NCBI RefSeq assembly: GCF_003075395.1
Contig: NZ_QDFV01000005.1
Span: 248,001 to 312,000 of the forward strand
DNA length: 64,000 nt
From: Microbacterium sp. TPD7012
GTDB lineage: Bacteria > Actinomycetota > Actinomycetes > Actinomycetales > Microbacteriaceae
Reading direction: 5' to 3'
Below, one piece after another: positions 8,405-14,510 of the stretch (its first letter is position 1; every line of letters begins with the position of its first letter). Below the pieces are notes generated by a model, which did no database searches, was not told where the DNA came from, and saw nothing but the letters and a program-made list of their open reading frames with translations. The translations under genes and the position numbers were made by a program.

Positions 8405-9229
8405 ATGCAAGAGTTCTGGCTCTGGGCGGGCAACTACTGGTGGCTCATCTTCCCCGTCATGGGGATGGCCGGTGGCGCCGCGAAGGCCTGGGAGCAGAGC
8501 GCGAAGCGCCGTCATGAACGGCGCCTCGAGACCCTGAAGATGAAGGCCCAGCTGAAGACCGCCGAGATCGAGGCGAGGGCACTGACCCAGCAGGCGAAGC
8601 GCCGCGGGCCGTCGGTCGTCGACACCACGGCATCCGTCGCTCCGAACGATCTGCTCGTGCGCCTGTTCGCCGAGCACGACGAGATCACCGCCCGCTGGCT
8701 GGACTACGAGCTCGACGTCGCGAAGCTGATCGCGTTCCCGGCCATGAGCGACGGCCGTCAGCCGCTGACCGCCGCGTTCCTGCGGGCCAAGAAGACGGCG
8801 GATGCGCTGCGCCCGGCATCCGCGGAGGCGAAGGTCACCGAGCATCAGGTGGCCGAGTACCTGCAGGCCGTGGGCGACTACGCGGTCGCATTCGAGATCG
8901 CGGAGAAGGACGCCCGGCGCCTGCGCGACTCGACGTTCACCGAGCCGGAGCGCAAGCGGCTCGAGCGCGCACAGCAGCTGCTGAAGGTCGCGGTCGACGA
9001 ATCGGCGACGCAGGCCGAGCGCAATGTCGCCTACAAGCGCGTGCGCGAAGAGCTCGACGGTCTCATCCTGCTCTCCGACGATGCGGTCACGGTGCTCGAG
9101 AAGCAGGTGGCGAAGGAGTTGTCGGCACCGGTCGTCACGCCGGAGCCTCCCGCCGCCCTCGAGCCCGAGCGGATGCCGGTCGCCGAGCCCCTGCGCCCCG
9201 CCCCGCCCGCGCGCCGAGAAGGCGCATGA
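8405..9229 (+). CDS. hypothetical protein with one N-terminal membrane helix and coiled coil
   Basis: 274 residues. A short extracytoplasmic N-terminus and a single hydrophobic helix (about 9-28) are followed by a charged helical region 'KRRHERRLETLKMKAQLKTA' and a long, mostly helical soluble domain. A Pro/Glu-rich tail ends the protein. I do not recognise a family; similar proteins occur in Microbacteriaceae. It overlaps the downstream SDR gene by 4 bases (ATGA), so the two are co-translated. TAGGCT 9 bases before the ATG may be a leaderless promoter -10. Confidence 0.7.
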   Translation: MQEFWLWAGNYWWLIFPVMGMAGGAAKAWEQSAKRRHERRLETLKMKAQLKTAEIEARALTQQAKRRGPSVVDTTASVAPNDLLVRLFAEHDEITARWLDYELDVAKLIAFPAMSDGRQPLTAAFLRAKKTADALRPASAEAKVTEHQVAEYLQAVGDYAVAFEIAEKDARRLRDSTFTEPERKRLERAQQLLKVAVDESATQAERNVAYKRVREELDGLILLSDDAVTVLEKQVAKELSAPVVTPEPPAALEPERMPVAEPLRPAPPARREGA

Positions 9230-10083
9230 GTCCCGACGGCGCTGCGCGCCGCCGGACGGTCGTCATCACCGGTGCATCCGACGGGATCGGCGCGGCCGCT
9301 GCCCGGCAACTCGCGGCATCCGGAGATCGTCTGCTGCTCGTCGGCCGGTCGCGCGAGAAGACCGCGGCGATCGCGCGGGAGACCGGAGCCGAGCACCTCA
9401 CGGCCGATTTCGCCCGTCTCGACGACGTCCGCGCACTGGCGGAGGAGATCGCGGGCCTGGTCGGAGACGACGGCATCGACGTGCTGGCGAACAACGCCGG
9501 CGGGATCTTCGGAGATCAGACGCCGACCGTCGACGGCTTCGAGAAGACCATCCAGGTGAACCATCTGTCGCCGTTCCTGCTGACGAACCTGCTGATGCCG
9601 CAGCTGCGGAAGGCGGATGCCGCGGTCATCAACACCTCGAGCGTCGGCCACCGCCTGTTCGGCCACATCGACGTCGACGACCTCGACAACCGGAAGAAGT
9701 ACAGCGCCAACAAGGCATACGGCGACGCGAAGCTCGCGAACGTCCTGTTCACGAAGAGCCTGCACACCAAGTTCCACGCCGAGGGCATGAGCGCGGTGGC
9801 CTTCCACCCTGGCGTCGTGCGGACGAACTTCGCCGCCGAGTCGTCGAGCGTGATGCGACTGATCTACCGCACGCCCCTCAAGCACCTGCTCACGATCGGC
9901 ACCGACAAGGGCGGCGAGACGCTGCGCTGGTTCATCGAGGGCACGCCCGACGAGACCTGGTTCTCCGGCGCGTACTACGACGAGCGCACGCTGAGCACCC
10001 GCGTGAACCCCCAGGTCGACGATGCCGACCTGGCCGAGGCGCTCTGGCAGAAGAGCGCGGAGCTCGTCGGTCTCGAGTACTGA
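9226..10083 (+). CDS. SDR family NAD(P)-dependent oxidoreductase
   Basis: A 285-residue short-chain dehydrogenase. The Rossmann motif TGASDGIG lies at about 14-21, with the structural NNAGG. The active site has Ser in NTSSVGH and the Tyr-Lys pair in YGDAK. The 'KLANVLFTKSL' context is typical of the retinol dehydrogenase/WW-domain oxidoreductase-like group. An RS-K pattern after the first strand (GRSREKT) favours NADP. The substrate is unknown. Translation is coupled to the preceding helical protein by an ATGA overlap. Confidence 0.88.
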   Translation: MSPDGAARRRTVVITGASDGIGAAAARQLAASGDRLLLVGRSREKTAAIARETGAEHLTADFARLDDVRALAEEIAGLVGDDGIDVLANNAGGIFGDQTPTVDGFEKTIQVNHLSPFLLTNLLMPQLRKADAAVINTSSVGHRLFGHIDVDDLDNRKKYSANKAYGDAKLANVLFTKSLHTKFHAEGMSAVAFHPGVVRTNFAAESSSVMRLIYRTPLKHLLTIGTDKGGETLRWFIEGTPDETWFSGAYYDERTLSTRVNPQVDDADLAEALWQKSAELVGLEY

Positions 10084-10214
10084 CCGCCGCATCCGCGCCG
10101 AGGGCGATGTCGGATCGAGAACGCATCGCACGCTGTCGTCTCCGAGGCGTTTCTGATCCAGCGTCCGAACGAGAGCCGTGCGATGGTGCGACCCTCCCGG
10201 TTTCGAGGAGTAAC

Positions 10215-10277
10215 ATGGCCCCTCGGGTCGTCCGACCCGAAGAGAGTCCGAAAGGCGGTGATGGCGATGTCCGGTGA
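10215..10277 (+). CDS. candidate leader peptide 1 upstream of corA
   Basis: A 20-codon ORF with an excellent ribosome-binding site (GAGGAG, 4 bases before the ATG). The peptide is MAPRVVRPEESPKGGDGDVR. It is rich in Pro and acidic residues (PEE, SP, DGD), which is the composition known to destabilise ribosomes at low Mg2+ in leader peptides of other magnesium transporter genes such as E. coli MgtL. The ORF is followed by 169 bases of leader before corA. Expression and a regulatory role are inferred. Confidence 0.55.
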   Translation: MAPRVVRPEESPKGGDGDVR

Positions 10278-10329
10278 TAGTTACGACGCCGCCACCGCTG
10301 CGTCGCGACTCCCTGCGCTTTCGCGTTGA
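10261..10329 (+). CDS. candidate leader peptide 2, overlapping leader 1
   Basis: A second short ORF of 22 codons, in a different frame and overlapping the end of leader 1. AAAGGCGG lies upstream of tandem ATGs at 10261 and 10267. It ends with the sequence RLPALSR. Translation of leader 1 to its stop at 10275-10277 would place ribosomes over this start, so re-initiation or coupling is possible. It may equally be a chance ORF. Confidence 0.3.
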   Translation: MAMSGDSYDAATAASRLPALSR

Positions 10330-10446
10330 GCATCTGCTCCGCGTTCTCGCACGTCCTTCCGCAGCGTCGGCGGCGTCTCCCGCCCCTTGACGAATCTGCG
10401 CACGGAGCTCTCTGCTGCCGTGCGCCTGCTGGAACGGAGCCGCATC

Positions 10447-11448
10447 ATGGCCCTCATCGACAACGGCGTGTACGTCCACGGACGTCGCGTGGAGACCCCG
10501 AAGAACCTGGACGAGACCTACCGGATGCTGGATGCCGCGGGCGGTACCGCCTGGATCGGCCTCTACCGCCCGAGCCCGGAAGAGGTCACGTCGGTCGCGC
10601 GCGAGTTCGATCTGCATCCGCTCGCCGTCGAAGACGCCCTGTCCGGTCACCAGCGGTCGAAGGTGGAGCGCTACGGCGACACGCTCTTCGCGGTGCTGCG
10701 CCCCGCGCGCTACCGCGACAAGGAGGAGTCGATCGAGTTCGGCGAGCTGCACCTGTTCGTCGGCCCCGACTTCGTGGTGACGATCCGCCATGCCGAGTCG
10801 CCGGACCTCGCCGCCGTGCGCCGGCGCATGGAGGCCAACCCCGACCTGCTCGCCATGGGCCCTGAGGCCGTGCTCTACGCGATCCTCGACGAGGTCGTCG
10901 ACGGGTACGAGCCGATCGTCGCCGGTCTGCTGAACGACATCGACGAGATCGAGGACCAGCTCTTCGGCGACAGCGACGACGACCAGCTCTCCCGCCGCAT
11001 CTACGAGCTCTCGCGCGAGGTCATCAACTTCCAGCGGGCCGTGCACCCCCTGAGCGGGATGCTGGAGTGGCTGCGCCGCGGATCCGAGAAGTACCGCATC
11101 GACGAGGAGCTGCAGCGGTCGCTGCGCGACGTGCTCGACCACACGATCCGGGTGAACGAGCGGGTCGACTCGTTCCGCGCGATCCTCGAGAACGCGCTGA
11201 CCGTGCACTCCGCGCTCGTCGCCCGCCGCCAGACCGAGGCCGGGCTCGCGCAGAACGACGAGATCAAGAAGATCTCCTCGTGGGCGGCCATCATCTTCGC
11301 GCCGACGCTCGTGGGCACGGTGTACGGCATGAACTTCGAGGTCATGCCCGAGCTGCACTGGGCCTTCGGCTACCCGATGGCGATCGGGGCCATGGCCGCG
11401 TTCGCCGTCGCGCTGTACGGGGTGTTCAAGTACAAGAAGTGGCTCTGA
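10447..11448 (+). CDS. corA: CorA family magnesium/cobalt transporter
   Basis: A 333-residue 2-TM metal channel. The C-terminus has the signature YGMNFEVMPEL, containing the GMN selectivity motif, between TM1 ('IIFAPTLVGTVYGMN') and TM2 ('YPMAIGAMAAFAVALYGVF'). The cytoplasmic N-terminal alpha/beta domain and long stalk helix precede it. It ends in KYKKWL, the basic tail typical of CorA. I chose the ATG at 10447, preceded by CGGAG, rather than the TTG at 10387, which would add an unlikely basic extension. It likely imports Mg2+ into the cytoplasm and is probably controlled by the leader upstream. Confidence 0.93.
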   Translation: MALIDNGVYVHGRRVETPKNLDETYRMLDAAGGTAWIGLYRPSPEEVTSVAREFDLHPLAVEDALSGHQRSKVERYGDTLFAVLRPARYRDKEESIEFGELHLFVGPDFVVTIRHAESPDLAAVRRRMEANPDLLAMGPEAVLYAILDEVVDGYEPIVAGLLNDIDEIEDQLFGDSDDDQLSRRIYELSREVINFQRAVHPLSGMLEWLRRGSEKYRIDEELQRSLRDVLDHTIRVNERVDSFRAILENALTVHSALVARRQTEAGLAQNDEIKKISSWAAIIFAPTLVGTVYGMNFEVMPELHWAFGYPMAIGAMAAFAVALYGVFKYKKWL

Positions 11449-11465
11449 GCCGGGCGCGCCCCGGC
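11449..11465. terminator. bidirectional hairpin between corA and the reductase gene
   Basis: GCCGGG (11449-11454) pairs with CCCGGC (11460-11465) around a 5-base loop, directly after the corA stop and 5 bases before the stop of the convergent gene. There is no T tract, as is usual in this high-GC group. Confidence 0.5.
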
Positions 11466-11470
11466 ATCCG

Positions 11471-12043
11471 TCAGTGCGTCACGTCGTAGACGACCTTCAC
11501 GACTCCGTTCGCGTACGCGGCGGACTCACGGAGCGAGAGCTCCTGGCCGCGCGGGACGGACGGGAAGATCGTCTTGCCGGAACCCAGCAGCACGGGGAAC
11601 ACCAGCAGGTTGTAGCGGTCGATGAGGTCGGCCTCGGCGAGGCGCAGGGCGAGCTCGGCGCTGCCGTGGATGAAGATGCCTCCTCCTTCGCCGTCACGCA
11701 GCCTCGCGACCTCGTCGGTCGAACGGAGGATGCTCGTCTCACCCCAGCCGTCGACCAGATCCTCTTCGGCGAGCGTGGTCGACACCACGTACTTGGGCAG
11801 ATCCCGATACGCGGCGTGGTCCTCCGAGTCCCGCCAGAACGGTGCGAAGGCCTCGTAGCTGCGGCGCCCGAACAGCAGCGCCGTGGTGTCGGCCAGCTCC
11901 TCGCCCTTCAGCGAGTAGGCGTCGGCGTCGAACGGTGTGCGGAACCCCCACCCGCCGTTCGGGTGGCCTTCGACCGCGCCGCCGGGGGAGTCGACGATGC
12001 CGTCAGCGGTGATGAATCCGGTGTAGACGAGTTCGCGGGTCAT
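11471..12043 (-). CDS. dihydrofolate reductase family protein (RibD C-terminal domain)
   Basis: 190 residues. The protein starts MTRELVYTGFITADGIVDSP, a variant of the 'xxxSLDGxxa' opening of the family, and has LLFGRRSYEAFAPFW, KYVVSTTL and IFIHGSAELALRLAEADLID. These are the conserved segments of RibD_C/DHFR-like proteins (YyaP/YwjB type). They bind NADPH and reduce pyrimidine-like or unknown substrates; most have no assigned role. AGGAGGA lies 5 bases before the ATG at 12043. It is convergent with corA. Confidence 0.85.
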   Translation of the reverse strand: MTRELVYTGFITADGIVDSPGGAVEGHPNGGWGFRTPFDADAYSLKGEELADTTALLFGRRSYEAFAPFWRDSEDHAAYRDLPKYVVSTTLAEEDLVDGWGETSILRSTDEVARLRDGEGGGIFIHGSAELALRLAEADLIDRYNLLVFPVLLGSGKTIFPSVPRGQELSLRESAAYANGVVKVVYDVTH

Positions 12044-12133
12044 GCTCTTCCTCCTGGTCGGGGTCGCCGTTCGACCCTCTCATCATGACGTCGAACGGAG
12101 ACCGCCGAAATCGACATCCCGCATCCGAAAAAC

Positions 12134-12164
12134 TTGACCTTGACACCGTGACAAGGTGTGAGAT
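12134..12164 (+). promoter_or_regulatory. MerR-type promoter with long spacer and central dyad
   Basis: TTGACC (-35, 12134-12139) and TGAGAT (-10, 12159-12164) are separated by 19 bases instead of 17. A 21-base near-perfect dyad (12137-12157) fills the spacer: ACCTTGACAC, a central C, then GTGACAAGGT, with only one mismatched base pair besides the centre. This is the hallmark of promoters activated by DNA distortion by MerR proteins. A MerR gene lies two ORFs downstream in the same operon. Confidence 0.85.
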
Positions 12165-12183
12165 GGCTGATGGAGGTGGTCCC

Positions 12184-12858
12184 ATGACCGACGACGACCG
12201 CGAATCCGCTGCGGTGGGGCAGCTCAGCGCTGCCCTGACGGCCGAGTCCGCATCGACGCGCCTGCAGGCGGCGATGACGGCCGGCACGCACCCGCGCACC
12301 GCCTACGTGCCCGTGCTCATCGCGCAGTGCCGCACGGAACCGGACTTCTCCGTGCGGGAGACGCTCACGTGGGCGCTGACACGACACGATCCCCAGGTCA
12401 CCGTCGAGCTCCTGCTGCCCGAGCTCGGCTCGACCACGGCACAGGCGCGCAGTCAGGCGCTGCACTCGCTGTCGAAGATCGGCGACCCGCGCGCCTGGCC
12501 GGCGATCACGACGGCACTGCTCACCGACGACGACACCGAGGTCGCGCGAGCCGCGTGGCGCACGGCCGCCGGTCTCGTCCCCGACGACGAGAAGGGGCGG
12601 CTCGCCGAGGTCCTCTCCACGCAGTTCGCCCGCGGCGACCGCGACCTGCAGCGCAGTCTGAGTCGGGCCTTCGCGGTGCTCGGCGCGCCGGCGACGGCAG
12701 CGGTCGAGAAGGCGGCGACATACCCCGCACCGGAGGTGCGCATCCACGCGATCGCGACCGCGCACGTGATGGAGAATCCCGACGACGGCTTCGACGCCGC
12801 CGTCGCCGAGGCCCAGCGCATCGTCGCACTGCGCGCGGCGCCGCGGACCGGGGAATGA
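12184..12858 (+). CDS. HEAT-repeat protein
   Basis: 224 residues made of helical pairs resembling HEAT or PBS-lyase repeats, e.g. 'ARSQALHSLSKIGDPRAWPAI', then 'EVARAAWRTAAGLVPDDEKG'. It has no enzymatic motif and is probably a protein-binding scaffold or adaptor. I chose the ATG at 12184, which follows GGAGG by 8 bases and lies just downstream of the -10. An upstream in-frame ATG at 12085 lies before the promoter and is rejected. It overlaps the MerR gene by 4 bases (ATGA). Its partner may be the HEAT domain fused to that regulator. Confidence 0.8.
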   Translation: MTDDDRESAAVGQLSAALTAESASTRLQAAMTAGTHPRTAYVPVLIAQCRTEPDFSVRETLTWALTRHDPQVTVELLLPELGSTTAQARSQALHSLSKIGDPRAWPAITTALLTDDDTEVARAAWRTAAGLVPDDEKGRLAEVLSTQFARGDRDLQRSLSRAFAVLGAPATAAVEKAATYPAPEVRIHAIATAHVMENPDDGFDAAVAEAQRIVALRAAPRTGE

Positions 12859-13892
12859 GCATGCTGATCGGCGAGGTGGCGCAGCGGACCGGCATCAGTG
12901 CACGGATGCTGCGCCACTACGACCGCATCGGGCTCGTCTCGCCGACAGAGCGCACGGCCGCCGGGTACCGCCGCTACTCGGATGCCGACGTGCAGCGCCT
13001 CTTCCGGGTGGAGGGTCTGCGGTCGCTGGGGCTGGGTCTCGCCGAGATACCGGCGGCCCTCACCGACGAGCACTTCACCACGCGCGGCATGATCGATCGG
13101 CTCCTCGAGCGCTCGCGCGACCGCCTCGCCCAGGCGCAGGAACTGGTCTCCCGGCTGGAGCAGGTGCACGCGTCGGAACCCGAGGCCTGGCCCGACGTGA
13201 TGCGCACGATCGGGCTCATGCGAGGCTTCGAGGCGCAGGATGCGTCCACCCGCCAGCGACACGCGCTCTCCCTGCCGGACGGTGACGAGCGCGATGTCGG
13301 CGTGCTGGTCGAAGCCGTTCTCCGCGAACAGGATCCCAACGCCGCCGGCGCGATGGCCTGGGCCGTGGCACGCGCGGGCGACACGGCGATCCCTCTCCTC
13401 ATGGCCGCTCTCGACTCACCGGACGACGACCGGAGGCATCGGGCCCTCCGGGCGCTCGAGAAGATCGGCTCCCCTGCCGCTCTGCAGGTGCTGACCGGCC
13501 TCGCCGAGCACCGCGATCCGCTCCTCCGCGGCCGCGCGCACCTGGCCCGCGGGCGCTCGGGCGACGCCGAGTCCATCGACGCGATCGTCGAGCTGATCGT
13601 CCTCGGCACCGGGGACATCGAGGCCCTCGAGGTCCTCGAGGACCTGGCGGCGTCGGACGACCTCGCGCCCCGGATCGCACATGCCCTGGCGGCGGCCGCG
13701 GCATCCGACGACCCGGCGGTTCGACGTCGCCTCGCCGGCGCACTCGGATCCCTCCCCGGCGACGGCGCGGTCACCGCGCTCCGCGAACTCGCGGAGGACC
13801 TGGAGCCGTCGGTCGCCCTGACGGCGAGGGCCCTGCTGCACGCCGCGCCGTCACAGCGCGCGGTCCGCGCTCGGCGACCCGCGCCCGGCTGA
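12855..13892 (+). CDS. MerR family regulator fused to a HEAT-repeat domain
   Basis: 345 residues. The N-terminal winged HTH is canonical: 'LIGEVAQRTGISARMLRHYD' then RIGLVSPTERTAAGYRRYSD. A dimerisation helix follows ('LLERSRDRLAQAQELVSRLE', about 82-110). From about 150 to 330 the protein has HEAT-like repeats (SPDDDRRHRALRALEKIGSP, 'DPLLRGRAHLARGRSGDAES', SDDPAVRRRLAGALGS) in place of a small-ligand domain or metal-binding Cys. It likely activates its own promoter at 12134-12164. The HEAT domain suggests it senses a protein or a long ligand. This is inference. Confidence 0.85.
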   Translation: MSMLIGEVAQRTGISARMLRHYDRIGLVSPTERTAAGYRRYSDADVQRLFRVEGLRSLGLGLAEIPAALTDEHFTTRGMIDRLLERSRDRLAQAQELVSRLEQVHASEPEAWPDVMRTIGLMRGFEAQDASTRQRHALSLPDGDERDVGVLVEAVLREQDPNAAGAMAWAVARAGDTAIPLLMAALDSPDDDRRHRALRALEKIGSPAALQVLTGLAEHRDPLLRGRAHLARGRSGDAESIDAIVELIVLGTGDIEALEVLEDLAASDDLAPRIAHALAAAAASDDPAVRRRLAGALGSLPGDGAVTALRELAEDLEPSVALTARALLHAAPSQRAVRARRPAPG

Positions 13893-13955
13893 GCGCACCG
13901 CGGCTGCCCGCACCCGTCCGAGCGCACCCGCGCGGGTACACGCGGCCCGGTGCGC
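13893..13955. terminator. inverted repeat between convergent genes
   Basis: GCGCACCG (13893-13900) pairs with CGGTGCGC (13948-13955). Inside lies the perfect palindrome ACCCGCGCGGGT (13927-13938). It sits between the merR stop and the stop of the convergent acidic-protein gene, so a two-way terminator is likely. It has no T tract. Confidence 0.4.
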
Positions 13956-13964
13956 ACGGCCGCC

Positions 13965-14441
13965 TCACTGCGGGGCGGAGCCGTCCCGATCCCTGACCTC
14001 GATGTTGGCGATCTCGAGCTCGTCGTCGAGCTGCACCAGGATCCGCGAGTCGGGGAACTGCTTCGGCGCATCGAAGGCGAGCAGCACGGCATCCGCGAAG
14101 ACGACGACCGAGGTCGCCTCGAGGTCGTCGCGCAGGTCGACCTGCTCGATCACCGGCTCGTCGTCGACCGCCTCGTCGATGTCGTCGGCGACCTCGTCGA
14201 TCACGGCCCGCCAGCGCGTCTCGTTCACGGACAGGATGCGGGCGAGGGCGGCGACGAGCTCCTCGCCGTCGAGCGCGTCGTCATCGTCGTCGAGCTCGGG
14301 GTCGACGTTGACCGTCACGACGGTGCCGGCGGCGTCGATGCTCGCACGGCCGTAGATGAGGCCGTTCTCGGCGACCGGTTCATCGAGCAGTCCACTGTCG
14401 ACGATGCGGGCGAGGAGGTTGTCGAGAAGCGGGGAGGTCAT
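13965..14441 (-). CDS. conserved acidic actinobacterial protein of unknown function
   Basis: 158 residues and strongly acidic (for example DPELDDDDDALDGEELVAAL and 'DEVADDIDEAVDDEPVIEQV'), with beta-rich segments such as 'TSVVVFADAVLLAFDAPKQF' and ending in 'RILVQLDDELEIANIEVRDR'. No membrane helix or catalytic motif. I believe close relatives are conserved across Microbacteriaceae and often labelled DUF2004-like, but I am not certain of that family. The ATG at 14441 is preferred over 14459 because homologous openings read MTSPLLD. Confidence 0.6.
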   Translation of the reverse strand: MTSPLLDNLLARIVDSGLLDEPVAENGLIYGRASIDAAGTVVTVNVDPELDDDDDALDGEELVAALARILSVNETRWRAVIDEVADDIDEAVDDEPVIEQVDLRDDLEATSVVVFADAVLLAFDAPKQFPDSRILVQLDDELEIANIEVRDRDGSAPQ

Positions 14442-14510
14442 GAGACCAGTCTTTCGCATCCGGCCGCCGTGCGGGCGGCCGGATGCGGAGACGCGCGATC
14501 CGGGATCCGG

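Larger units (their letters stand above)
10084..10446 (+). promoter_or_regulatory. long 5' leader of corA, probable magnesium-responsive attenuator
   Basis: A 363-base gap without a full gene. It holds the two short ORFs, the strong hairpin CGGGTCGTCCGACCCG (inside leader ORF 1 at about 10224-10239) and a downstream C+G-rich stretch with possible alternative pairings (for example GGCGG/CCGCC around 10370). I could not match it to the M-box consensus. A long structured leader with a translated uORF before a Mg2+ transporter gene suggests transcriptional or translational attenuation. Confidence 0.5.

Noticed and set aside
10084..10446. M-box (Mg2+) riboswitch before corA
   Set aside because: I looked for the M-box consensus and could not match it. 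Only a uORF leader is supported.
12085..12183. Longer start for the HEAT gene
   Set aside because: This would place the start upstream of the MerR promoter. The ATG at 12184 has GGAGG and follows the -10.
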